A stretch of 64,000 nt of DNA. It comes from Heterostelium album PN500 (lineage: Eukaryota > Evosea > Eumycetozoa > Acytosteliales > Acytosteliaceae). Made by a program: the position numbers and the translations under genes. The notes below the pieces were generated by a model. It was given only the letters and a program-made list of their open reading frames with translations, was not told the origin of the DNA and did no database searches. Below are positions 33,999 through 45,103 of this stretch, piece by piece. The DNA lies in the NCBI RefSeq assembly GCF_000004825.1, contig NW_008805066.1, forward strand, positions 124,001 through 188,000, given 5' to 3'. Within the stretch, counting starts at the first letter, position 1. Each line of letters opens with the position of its first letter.

Positions 33999-35063
33999 GG
34001 GAAATTATATAATTAACAAGATTAGAATTTTTTTTAAATCTTCAATTCACCACACTTTTTGGCTTTGGATGTAATTTACTGTGTATCTTACAAATTTTAA
34101 AGATATATATTTTTTAGTAGTAGATCAATTTTACTTGTTTTGTGATTTTCAGAATTTGATTTCATATTTTTTCTATTCTTTTGCAGTTCTCAATTTATCT
34201 ATATCTGGATGAATATATCTGGTAGATAATGGTGTATATTTCATTGTAGGAATAAAATAGGAAAATACATTAATCTAATATATTGTCCAAAAAAAAGAAA
34301 TAATTAATTTGAATATCCATTTATATTTTCAAATACGAATAATATTCAAATAATAAGTATAATTAAATACATTAAATACATTAAAAACAAAGTTAATAAA
34401 TATTGTAAAGATTTAAGTTTTAACTTTATTTGATCTTTAATGTATAAAGATAATAACATTTATCTTTATATGATTTTAAATGTAGAATACTTTAACAATT
34501 AAGATAAAGTTAATTGAATCTTTCTGAGTATTGTTCAAGATCACAAAGATATTCAATAATGGTATCTACGTAGAACTAGAATTGGATTACACAACAAAGC
34601 GACACAAAGTTTTCAATATTAATCAATTAATACAGTTCAAGCTAAACAAAGACAATGAATCATTAGTTAAAGGTATTGAACCAGATATCATTGACAATGA
34701 AGAAGAGTTTGAAATAGAACAAATCATTGGAGATCGAATGTTCAGAAAGAAGAAGCAGTATCAAATCAAATGGCTTGGCTATCCTTTAGACAAAGCCACA
34801 TGGCAATACTCAAAGAACATAGATCATGCTAAAGATCTTATTAAAGAATATGAAAACAACAAGACACAACAAATCCAATCAAAGAAGAAGAAGTAAATCT
34901 TTAAGTAGAGCAGAGTGTTAAATAGAACACTTTAATATATATAAAATAATCAATTTAAATCAATTAAAATATGTATTTATCAAATAAACAAACAAAATAA
35001 AGAACATTGTTCCACAAGCATCACACAGATCAACCTTCTAACAATGTGATTTTTTTTTTTCTG

Positions 35064-35075
35064 TCCGCATGCGGA
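35064..35075. repeat. 12-bp GC-rich perfect palindrome
   Basis: TCCGCATGCGGA reads the same on both strands. It lies about 20 bases beyond the 3' end of the tRNA-Asn gene, next to a run of T, and stands out in AT-rich flanks. Confidence 0.6.
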
Positions 35076-35096
35076 ATAATTAAAATTTATTATTTT

Positions 35097-35169
35097 CGCT
35101 CCTGGTTGGGATCGAACCAACGACCATTCGGTTAACAGCCGAATGCTCTGCCTACTGAGCCACAGAAGC
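35097..35169 (-). tRNA. tRNA-Asn (anticodon GUU)
   Basis: 73 bases on the minus strand fold as a full cloverleaf: acceptor 5' GCTTCTG with 3' CAGGAGC, D arm GCTC-AGTAGGCA-GAGC, anticodon arm TTCGG-CTGTTAA-CCGAA with anticodon GTT, five-base variable loop TGGTC, T arm GTTGG-TTCGATC-CCAAC, and discriminator G. There is no intron. Internal A and B boxes are intact. The chromodomain retroelement relic ends about 200 bases beyond its 3' end, which fits the known habit of dictyostelid retrotransposons of integrating near tRNA genes. Confidence 0.95.
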
Positions 35170-35645
35170 TTTTTTTTAATGGGAGAAAAAAATCTTCAGA
35201 TTTTGTTTGAAAATTTCCTTTTGTTCTTCATAGAATTTAAATTTTGTTACAGAAATACAAGAATAAGAAATACCTTGGAATATGGAAACTACCAAGAATA
35301 CTAGCTAATCACAAACACTATAAATATCATACATTTGTAAACTAATAAAGTAGTCTTATTTTATTATCTTTATATTAAATAATTGTATTAAGTAATTCTC
35401 GTAACAATTTGGTAGCATCTGAAGTTAGGGTCGTGGGTTCAATCCCAGCATGATACAAATTACAGTTAAGAGGTTAGCACAAATGATTGACTTCATAAGA
35501 AAGGGTGCTAATTATTTCAATATATCATAGTATTAGAATTAGAATCTAAGTTAGATTCTTGTAAGGGAATAGTTGTTACAATAAATAATAGAAATCAAGA
35601 TATCTCCTTTTACTCAGCAGGTAATTTGTAACAAATTTTTTTATT
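35170..35645. other. Intergenic, 5' flank of tRNA-Asn, with tRNA-like element
   Basis: No protein gene. It contains the tRNA-like sequence and hairpin described separately at 35401-35511; the rest is AT-rich spacer. Confidence 0.5.
35401..35511 (+). ncRNA. Possible tRNA-derived element with B box and downstream hairpin
   Basis: GGTTCAATCC at 35436-35445 is a good RNA polymerase III B box (T-loop), and TTTGGTAGCATCTG at 35408-35421 resembles an A box. The implied acceptor and T stems pair poorly, so it is not a normal tRNA. It is followed by a 7-bp hairpin (TTAGCAC at 35474-35480 with GTGCTAA at 35505-35511). It could be a tRNA pseudogene, a SINE head or a small pol III RNA. Confidence 0.35.
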
Positions 35646-37138
35646 TTAAAGGAACCAAATATTTGAGAATCTCTGTCTATATTTTAATACGAGTGGATCA
35701 GAGGGCATTGAATCAAATATTTCTAAAATGAATTGCTAAAAGTTAATATAAAGAGGTCATGATAATATATGTAACAAACTTACTAAATAATAAATTCTTT
35801 GCTTGGTCTTCGTTATAATGCTTGTCGATTTTGATAATGTCCAAAAGTTGTTGCATCGCCAACTCTGTCTTTTCATTTTGGAAATAGAGAAGCGACAGCT
35901 TGTATTTTGTGTCAAGATCGTTTGGATCTTGTTTCAGTTTCTCGACCAAGCTCTCCACTGTTTCACCATCTTGGTTGTTGGTCATCTCTGATGATAGTTC
36001 AACGACTCTTTGTGCTTGGATCAACAATGGTGTATTCATCTCTGATTTGAATTTATCAGAACTACCAGTATACTCAATCAACTCTTTCAACATAATAATA
36101 TTATTCTCTTTGATTGCACAATTTATTAAACCTAAAATAATAATTAATTATCATTCATAATTAAAGTTATTAACATTAGTTTTGTATAGATATTTATAAT
36201 GATAATCTTAATCTTACCTCTTAAACCAATTGTTTCACAACCTTGTAGATGAATCAAACTTTGATAGACTTCCAATGCCTGTTTATATTGACCAGAGTTG
36301 AATAAACTTTCTGCCGTATCTATTATCTTTCTAGATGAATTCGACTCGTCGTTGAGCAACAAGTTATCAATGAATTTGTCTAGTACTTCTTTAGTTGGCA
36401 TGGTAGCAAAGTGTTCCAATACTTTTCCACCATACAATGAAAATACAGATGGTAAACTTTGTACCTGTAACGATTGTGCAATATCACGATTGTTGTCTAC
36501 ATTTAACTAATGATTGTTATTTATCTGTAGTTAGTATTATACTCATAAAATGCTTTCATTTATAATGAATGATTCGATAATTGATATTAAATACCTTTCC
36601 AATAACCAATGAACCAGCATTCTTTCTTGCATGATCTTCAAGTGCAGCAACCAATTGTTTGCTAGGTGAGTTCCAACTTATTTATAATAATAATAATAAG
36701 ATATCAATATTAACATTGTATTGATTCTTTTGAAATAGAATATAATATAATAGAATATGATAATTACTCTGCATAACAAACCAAGACAACAGGTTGTTTA
36801 GATTTTGTAACTATATTTTCAAAATTCGACATATCCAATTCAAAAATTAATGGTGTGCCTGTTGTTGGTGTTGATGAAGATGATGGTGGAGAGGTATTCG
36901 AGGAAGATGTAGATGATGATCTCTTCTGTTGTTGTTGATCAAATACTAAGCTTTGATATTCATTATTATTGCTGCTATGGTTATCTTGTAATCTAGAAGT
37001 GCTGGTTGTAAAATAGTAGCTTCTAATAGGTGTGCGACTAAGATGTCCAACACCACCAGTAAGACCAACTCCACAGTTGAAATGTCTGGTACTACCAATC
37101 AAATTATTTCTAATTAAAGTTCTTGTTAATCTTTTCAT
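35646..37138 (-). CDS. CnoX/YbbN-like thioredoxin-TPR protein, probably mitochondrial
   Basis: Five exons read leftwards: 37138-36768, 36676-36595, 36506-36218, 36131-35784 and 35722-35646, giving 388 residues. Residues 1-40 are Arg-rich without acidic residues (MKRLTRTLIRNNLIGSTRHF), a good mitochondrial targeting sequence, and are followed by a Ser/Gln linker. The thioredoxin domain (about 95-225) has PVVLVCYADWNSPSKQLVAA, IGKLNVDNNRDIAQSLQV and SLPSVFSLYGGKVL with the cis-Pro. The active site reads WNSPSK instead of WCGPCK, so both redox Cys are gone. The rest is TPR-like helices ending DPLVLKYRQRF, as in bacterial CnoX (YbbN), a holdase that partners with chaperonin. A chaperonin-linked chaperone role without redox activity is inference. 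The last exon was chosen because it restores the family's C-terminal motif. Confidence 0.75.
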
Positions 37139-37474
37139 TTATTTGAATTCTAAATTCTGTTGATATATATATATGAATTCAAAAAAGAATTAAGGATTGA
37201 ACTTATCTCTTATGAAACTGACCAGATGCAGTTCACAAAATTTTTACTAACTTTTTTTTTTTTTTTTGATAACAACCTTTATTAGTTGAATTTTAAAACT
37301 GTCTCTGTATTCATCTCATCATAAACAATGTGAATTAATTTTACTATTTAAATCAAAGAAAGAACACAATAACTTTTGTGAGTTCAATATACTATAGTAG
37401 TAGTAGCAGTAGTATTAATAAATAAAAAAGAATAACAATATTGTTTATTTTTGTTTTTTTTTTTTGCAAAAATT
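37139..37474. other. Intergenic spacer
   Basis: AT-rich spacer between two minus-strand genes: the 5' region of the CnoX-like gene and the 3' end of the beta-helix-like gene. No other feature is seen. Confidence 0.5.
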
Positions 37475-40400
37475 TTAATCTTTTAAACGTATTGTGACTC
37501 TTCTCAATTTGAATACACCAGACTTTGCTCTAAAGTCTTGAGATAAACGTTGTCGTTTGTGATAGAAGACCACAACGAGTGAAGCTACTATGATACAAGC
37601 AATTACGATACCAACGATTGCACCTGTTGATAGTTTCTTGGAGGAACTATCTTGGCAACCGGCTGAAACTAAAACTGAAAGTGATTGTTTTGATTGAGCC
37701 AATTTGTGACCACACTCACTATCTCTCTCCTCTCCAGTCTTTGGATTGAATGTTCTGAATCCAACATTACTAAAATTACCTTTGGCATCACCAAAGTTTA
37801 CAACTGGTATGGTATTGTCCTTTGATTCGGTACTTGGTTTAAAGTCCTCATTGATTCTAATAATAATATTTCCTCCCATTGTGAAAAGTTCAGAGATATT
37901 AACTGGAGAAAAATAATAATATTAGATATCTAATTTGAATTAAAACTATTATGAAAAGGTATTTGATTTGATACTTACATTGAGTAAAATCTTTTAGTGA
38001 ATTGATGGTAATGATAATGGTACCATTTTGAAGTTGAACAAAGTTACCAATGACATGTAGATTGTTGGTGGTGTTTGGTGTACCAAATTTACCAGAGTTT
38101 AAAATGGAAGACAAGATAGTTCCATTTCCATGAATATTACCACCGTCATTGACAATAGATTCATTCGATTGAACTCTACCTTTTTGAATAATTAATGAAC
38201 CACTATTTTGTCTTAATTGTGAAACAAATAGATCATCATTAACAACATTCATTCTACCATTATTTAATAGTGGTACCTGGGAAAAAAAAAACAATTAATA
38301 TTATGTAAATTGTACAAATATATATATAATTTTTACTTACTGTAATCTCTTTCTTTTGACCATTTGGTATTGAGTTTATATCACCAGTGTTTACCATCGA
38401 AGCTTGTGAATTTTGGTCTTGTTTGTAAATACCAGATTCTAGGTTAAGAGTACCACCATTGCTCATAGTTGATCCAGGATAGACGTAAACATTACCGATC
38501 GATTGAATAAGACCGCCAATATTCTCCAAGTTTGACTCGAACAAGTTGACTGAAGAGTCTTTATCGTAATTGAAGAAACCATCGACAATCTGAATATGAC
38601 AATTGGTGCAATTGAATACTGATTGAGAATAAATAGTAAGATTACCACCTGTTACTGTAATATTGGTGTTGAAAGCAACAAAGAACTCACCAAACTATAA
38701 TTTTTATATGAAATAAGAAAATTAGTAAAACGTATTTTTTGATTTAATAAATAAAGTACTTACATGAGCATCTCCAACAATCGATATTTGAGAATTATTA
38801 TATACACCAATACCAAATGATCTAAACGAACCTTCCCATTGTTCAATAGTACATTTATCACAAACAATTTTACCATTCTATATGGGAAATAAAAGCAATT
38901 GGTTAATCATTTTAATAATAAATTGGTTGCTTACAATAAACTTACAGAAACAAATTCACCTTTTACAGTGAATTTAGATTGATACGCAAGAATGTTGGAA
39001 TTGATAATGAGTGTTCCGGGAATGGTAACAAATGAGTAATAAAGATATAGATATGATTTATCTAAGAATAATAGTGATCCATTTACATAAAGTTCTGAGA
39101 ATTGTGTGTAAATTGCAACGGATTCGTCTTTGATGATACAAGTTCCTTTGATCGATGTTCTACTACTCTGAGAAACTACATTTGATTTATTAAGTTGAAT
39201 CAAACTACCCTCTATAATCAAGAATGCATTGCTCACCATTGTAATATATGAATTATCTTTTAGAATATGAGCACCACCAATTATCATATATGATTGATAT
39301 CCAAATAGATTGATACTAGAATTATCCTAAAAAGATTTTCAAAAAATGTTAATTAGAATTTTAAAAACAAATTAATAATAATTAAAAATATCTAAACATA
39401 CATTTTGAATTAAACCAGAACTTTGTGTAAAGATAGAGAATGTTGAATTTTGGACATCAATACGACTTTGATCATACATTTGATTCACATTATTTAAAAT
39501 TAACAACATTGATCCATTTTTCATATCTATATATGCATTATCCTATAAATTAAAAATAATATTAGAAAAACTACTGTTTTTTAAAAAAAAATAATACTTA
39601 CAGATAATGAAAATAGATAAGCTTGAAGGAATAGTAATGTATGGTTCATATGTAATTTCGAATTATGATTCATTGAGAATTTAGTTTCGATAATCATATT
39701 TCTTGAATCTTCAGTTTGGTATTCAAGATTAAAAAATGATGGATTATAGAAATTCATTGTTGAGTTATCCTATTTATAAATAAAGATGAAATTAAATATT
39801 ATTATATGATAAATAATTTTTTTTTTTTTAAATAAAAATACTTACATTCATTATTAATGTTGTTCCATTGGATAAAATTGGTGAAACACCTTGAACATCA
39901 ATATAGGATTGATCGTTCATGAAGAAATTTGAATTAAATATTTTAAATGGTGAATCATATAAATCTATCTTTGTATTATTGTTTAAAACTGTATATTTCC
40001 AAAAGCTCAAAGTTGAACCTTGCATGCTTATGGTTGTATTATCATTGAACGTATTAATCTAAAAAATAAAAAAAAAGTTTAATTCAAAGTTAATAATGAA
40101 TTTTTTTTTGAGTAAATTCTATTAAAAACAACAACATACACCTGGTGGATAAAAAGCGACATCGAAAAACATCAATAGAGAATCTGGATATCCTTTGATT
40201 GAAGCTGAATCATAGGTAGAGAAATTACCAACAATATAGGTTTGTGCCTCATTAAAAATTGTACCACTATGAGCGATACTCAATCCAATGAAACATTGAC
40301 TAGTTGAAGCATCTAATATTTAAAGGAAAAAAGATGGTTAGACAAAAAACGAATTTAATTAATAATTTAATGTTGCTACCTACTTAAACTAAGTGATCCA

Positions 40401-40870
40401 AAGGAATATACGTTCATCTGATTTGAATAGTATATGTAATGACCGTTCATAAAGAAATCACCAATAACAGATGTGTAATAGACACTGGCGATTGGTGCTT
40501 CAATGTTTGGATTGGTATTGTCAAGGTAGAGAGTGGAATATGGATAGATATCAACAAAAGTTGCAGAGAGTGAACCCATTAGATGGAGAACAGGATCAGT
40601 AAAATCGGTCGAACCTGTTTGAATTGAGTACACTGAAACATCTGAAGCGGAATAGGCAAACGATTTACTGGGGTTGATGTAGACATCGTCGGTAGTGGCT
40701 GGATCATGAGCAGGATTCCAATTTGCACCACCATTGTAGAAAGGATGCAATCCACCTGTCCAATTGACATTCTCTGCCAATGTGAATCTAGAACCAACCA
40801 AAAAGATTGATAGTAGAATAAATAGAAATGAAAAATTATAAATAGTATTTTGTTTAAGTGTAGTTTGCAT
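37475..40870 (-). CDS. Type I membrane protein with beta-helix-like repeats
   Basis: Ten exons read leftwards: 40870-40384, 40312-40140, 40058-39846, 39769-39602, 39542-39402, 39326-38946, 38877-38764, 38694-38341, 38276-37979 and 37902-37475, giving 918 residues. There is a signal peptide (FSFLFILLSIFLVGSRFTLA), then NVNWTGG and AYSASDVSVYSIQTG near the start. Most of the protein is short beta-rich repeats of about 20-25 residues with a xD(N/K/E)SxIxL core (KDNSYITMVSN, LDKSYLYLYYS, MNDQSYIDVQGVS), suggesting a right-handed beta-helix. One membrane segment (GAIVGIVIACIIVASLVVVF, about 868-888) precedes a basic tail with HKRQRLSQDFRAKSG. Seven consecutive introns are phase 0 and several exons open with Asp-Asn, so exon duplication probably built it. 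It is probably a cell-surface adhesion or sensing protein. The exact family is not recognised. Confidence 0.8.
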
Positions 40871-41668
40871 TCTATATATATTAAATATAAGATAATATTA
40901 TTATTACTATTAAAATACAATATATATATAAATCTGAATATTACAACTTTCTACTAGCAACAACAAGAACTACAACAAGTTGATTGATCTAATGTGAGTA
41001 ATGTTCAGTGATGGATTCGAATTGCTGAATAAATAATAAATAACAACAATAATATTAAATGCAAAAAAGGAATCACAGAAACAAAAATAACTTTTTGTTT
41101 TGTGGGTGTATAAGGACCTCTTTGTTGATGATCCCGTTTTTGATCAGGGTGGTTTGTGATCAAAGATTTTCCAAAAATTTATCCTTTTTTTAATCAAAAA
41201 AAAAAAACTAGAGTTCCACAAAAATATAACGATTAATCGAATTTTTCTAGAATGAATTTTAAAGAATTTAAAAGAAATCTTGAGACCCAATCATATTAAA
41301 CAGATCATTTTTGTCATAAAAAATATAGAATTTTTCATTTTTTAAGGCTTGACCCTTAAAAAAAAAAACAGATATTTTGGAAAATTTTTTAACAAAATAT
41401 GAAAAAACAAAAAAATATTAAAAAAAAAAAAGAATATTTTTATTAAATTAAATAGTAAAAGTTAAATCGTTGGTAAGATTAGATCTAATAGCAAAGATAT
41501 GAATTCAAAGTTGTACAAACAAGAAAAAATATTCTTTTTTTCTTCTACATATTTTTTTTCTAAATTCGTTTCAAAAATAGTCTGTGTTTGACAAAGATGA
41601 TTTTTTTTATGAACTGATTGAGACGAAAGTTTCTTTTCATTGTCTCTTCGTATATATGATAAACAGAA
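40871..41668. other. Divergent intergenic region
   Basis: Lies between the starts of the beta-helix-like gene (-) and the coilin gene (+). Long A and T runs. No gene, RNA or clear motif was recognised. Confidence 0.5.
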
Positions 41669-43527
41669 ATGAAATTAAAGATAAATTTTAATGACGATCT
41701 AAGTTCAATTGTAGATCATAACAAAGTATTATTATATATACCATTCATAAACGGTCCTGTAAAGCAGTTGTACGATCTCGTATCGAAAAGGTTCAATATC
41801 CCCAGTGACATATTTCTATTCTCAATCGACGACGGTTTTATTATACTACCTGAAGAAGATATTAAAGTATTGAATGGTGTAGAAACATTAGAGTTTGTAT
41901 TCTTTATTATTTTCCGATCAGTTTAAAACACTTACTTATTGAGCTAACTAAATATTTAGTGTAAATATTAAAAAAGTACAAAGTTTAAAGAGAAAATTAG
42001 AAATCAATTCAAAAGTTGGAAGTAGTAATAGTAGTAATAGCAATGGTAGCCCATCGAAAAGTAGTAGACTGAAAAGAGTAAAGAAAGATATAGTACAGTC
42101 TAAATCGAGAAACAATGTAAAAGACAACAACAACAATAGCAAGAAAAATCATGACACTGATGATACTTCAAGTAGTTCATCTAATAGTAGCGATAATAGT
42201 GATTCAGGCTCAGAATCAGAATCAAACTCTTCAAACTCTGATAATGAGAAAAATAACAATAACAACAACAGCAATAACAAACATAAAAAGATAATAATAA
42301 ATAAAAAGAATATTAAAGGATTGGTAATAAAAAAAAAACAAGCAACAAAAGAATCATCATCGTCATCATCCGATGAGGAGTCAGAGTCAGAGTCAGAGTC
42401 AGAATCAGAAAGATCGGAAATGAATCGTTCACAATCTGATGGTGAATCAAGTTCGTCGTCGGAATCGTCGTCGGAATCGTCATCATCATCGTCGTCATCA
42501 TCTGAAGATGAGAAAGAAGGGGAAAGGGAAGATAAAAAAGTAGAAAAGTCAAAACAATCTAATAATAATAGCAACAACAATAGTCAATCAACACAAATTC
42601 AACCTATTCTTAATAAAACACCAGAAAGAGTAAATATAAAACAACATGTTGATAATAGATAAAGTTTAAACTAAAGAAGAGATGAACATGTTGACTAACT
42701 ATAATTTAACTTTAGAAACAAAGAAACTTTACAGCAGCAACAGATGTTTTAACAAATAATAGTTATTTTATACACTACAACGATTACTTTAAAGAGGATG
42801 TAGAAGCTAAAGATTATAGTGGATTTTCGACAATCACACAATTCCCTACTGTAGGTGATAGAATAGCATTTCAAAAGCATATATATGTCGATTATAGTTT
42901 AAAGATATCAGATTTCATTGTAATTATCTTTTTTTTTTTTAACAAAAATCATAAGTTAATAGTTCTCATTAACAAACTAACGGACTTTATTTAATCATAT
43001 ATATTTAGGAAGGAATCGTTGAACATATAAATGATGACATTGTTTATATCAGAGTTTGCGATGAACATAAAGATTTGGCAATGATGGAGGATGAGATATT
43101 CAATGACAATGGACAACTTGAAATTGCATTTCACCTCTTATTGAACCCAAAGTTAATAGAGAAAGGAAATAACAACATTAACACTCAGGAGAGTGTGAAT
43201 GTCGATGGTGGTAGCTCTGATAAAACTGAAATTGAAGAGGAAATAGATTTTGATTTAGATGTTAATAATAACAATGAACAACAACAACAACAACCAACAA
43301 ATAATAATAGTAATAATAATAATAAGACAAACAATAAAACTATAGATACCAATCAATTTCAATGTATATCACCAGATAAACCACAGCCCAAGGTGAACGG
43401 AAAGAAAAATAGAAGTGGAGGAGGTGGCGGTGTTGGTTTACTGTCAAGAGTTGTTAGAAATTTAAAACAACAAAAAGAAAAAGATCAACAACAAAAGGAG
43501 AATGTCACAGCCGATGATTCTAAATAG
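41669..43527 (+). CDS. Coilin homologue (Cajal body scaffold)
   Basis: Four exons: 41669-41892, 41960-42629, 42716-42919 and 43009-43527, giving 538 residues. Coilin organises Cajal bodies, where snRNPs mature. Residues 1-75 match the coilin N-terminal ubiquitin-like self-association domain: KLKINFNDDLSS, VKQLYDLVSKRFNIPSD and FILPEEDIKVLNGVETLDV in the usual order. Residues 76-298 are a basic then Ser/Glu/Asp-rich linker with NLS-like clusters (SSRLKRVKKD). Exons 3-4 carry the atypical Tudor domain (FPTVGDRIAFQKHIYVDYS, SDFIEGIVEHINDDIVYIRV), again as in coilin. The tail is Asn/Gln-rich and ends with a basic Gly cluster. The first donor is a weak GTTTGT; it is the only one that joins the frames. 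It is tail to tail with the CBS gene, 105 bases apart. Confidence 0.78.
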
Positions 43528-43632
43528 ATAAATAAATAATATTTTATTTATAAATTATGTACAAAGCAAATATATATAATTTACATATCGATATTTTAAC
43601 ATATTTAATTTTATTTATAATTATTAATTGAA

Positions 43633-45103
43633 TTATTTGGTGGCAAGTTTAGCTCCATAGTAGGTAGCAAAGTATTTCATAATGTCAACCATTGTAATCA
43701 CACCTATACATTTTTTAGACTCTTTCGAGTCAACCACCCAGACTCTATGTATCTTGTGTTCAAACATAGTCAACATTAACACCTCCAACGATGTTTCTTT
43801 GGTACAGGTTATTGTCTTCTTATTGTTCAGGAACTCTCCAGTTGGTTTCAAAAGATTCGGATATGAATCAGCATTTAATCCCTAAATAATAATAAATTTT
43901 TATTAATTAAATAGAATAGTTGATTTTAAAAAGATAAATACATACTCTTAAATCAGACAAACTAATAGAGGATACCAAATCGTTATTTTCATTGACAATA
44001 GCAATGCCCGGGACAGCATGGAAAAGCATAAGGTAGAAGGCATGGATTGAAATACCATTCTCATGCATGGAGATAACTTTGTTATCAATGAGTTTGAGTT
44101 CATCAACAGATTTGTGAACACATTCTCCGAGGGAATCTAAATTTTCCAAAAAATACTTGATCATATCAGTCTGGCTGAGAATTCCAATTCCATCGGCATC
44201 ATCATTGAATACAATGACTCTATGAATATCCTTTTGGAACACCTCTGAAATCAATTGGCGAAGAGTACCTCTGAAATCGACTGGAATAAAATTATCATAT
44301 TTTGATTGATCTAAAAAAATAAAATAAATTATATTAATATTTTGAACAAAAATAATAATTAATTTATGTTTCTTGATATCATACTTATTATTGAGTCTAC
44401 AGGTAGATTTTCAAAATCTACACACTTCTTCTTTTGAGATTTTACATCTTTACACCATTTATCCCATTGTGGACATTCCTCTTTGTTTTTGTGCAATAAA
44501 ATAAAATAAATATATTGATGTTCAATAATTTTTAATTATTTAACATTAAACTTACTTTCACAATTCTTTGTATTTTCATTTGTTGTATAATAACACAAAA
44601 TGGAATGAATGATATCAACCATATCAATGAATCCCATGAACTCTTTTTCATTCTCTGGTTCAACGACTGGAAGTGATAGAATTTGATTCTTTGCCATGAT
44701 CTCCATCGCATTGATGATGGTTTCATTTCCCTTGATGGTTACCAACTTTCTGTTACGTTTCGAAGCCCAATATGGCTCTTCGCTATCCAACAAGTCACAG
44801 ATTCTTCTTTCATCAAGAAAAGTATAAGGCAATTCATTGAGACTTCCAGTTGAATCTGTTAAATTTGGATAAACATAATTTCTATTGAATTTTTTGCATT
44901 TTTCTTATTATTTATTTAATATACAAACTAAACTATATAATTTATAATTTATTTACTATTTTAATTAATTCAATTTTAATAATCTATTATTTGATTTAAA
45001 GTACTATTATTATTAGTATTGTTATTACTTGTTATTTGTTCTAATCGATTTAGGTGAATTCTATTGATCTCTTCAAAAAGAGGAGTTGATTTTTTTATTA
45101 TTA
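43633..45103 (-). CDS. Four-CBS-domain protein, N terminus not resolved
   Basis: Exons read leftwards: 45103-45029, 44855-44556, 44480-44385, 44310-43946 and 43881-43633, giving 360 residues of the C-terminal part. The frame enters 45103 from an upstream exon that I could not find; no in-frame ATG occurs until well into a CBS domain. Four CBS modules are visible: RNRKLVTIKGNETIINAMEI, VFQKDIHRVIVFNDDADGIG, VISMHENGISIHAFYLMLFH and TCTKETSLEVLMLTMFEHKI, paired as two Bateman domains with the usual (G/S)xxSxxD ends (GILSQTDM, SSISLSDL, GVITMVDI). Such proteins bind adenine nucleotides, as in AMPK gamma/SNF4-like regulators. Assignment as AMPK gamma itself is not supported. Confidence 0.7.

Larger units (their letters stand above)
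32081..34900 (+). mobile_element. Relic of a chromodomain Ty3/Gypsy LTR retrotransposon (Skipper-like), broken
   Basis: Only the 3' half of a pol region is seen. An RNase H-like end lies at about 32.4-32.7 kb (YTDHFNLLYLKDQAILTKDQ). Integrase lies at about 32.7-33.7 kb, with the HHCC zinc region (YCEHCVECQQNR) and the catalytic core (VVVDRFSKYTTIIP, SIVSDRDTRFTSEVW, RHPQSDGQSERTNR). A chromodomain lies at about 34.5-34.9 kb (KYQIKWLGYPLDKATWQY-like, with Tyr-Gln in place of Lys-Tyr). Gag, protease and reverse transcriptase are not seen. A repeat of about 260-300 bases occurs at both sides of the integrase part in opposite orientation, the right copy lying inside the element. The element is broken, with at least three breaks including the lost 5' half and the internal insertion. 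The repeat copies still match closely, so the rearrangement is probably not ancient. Confidence 0.8.

Noticed and set aside
42149-42580. Long minus-strand open frame rich in Asp/Ser/Leu
   Set aside because: It is the antisense shadow of the Ser/Glu repeat tract in the coilin linker; it has no domain and only repeat-driven openness.
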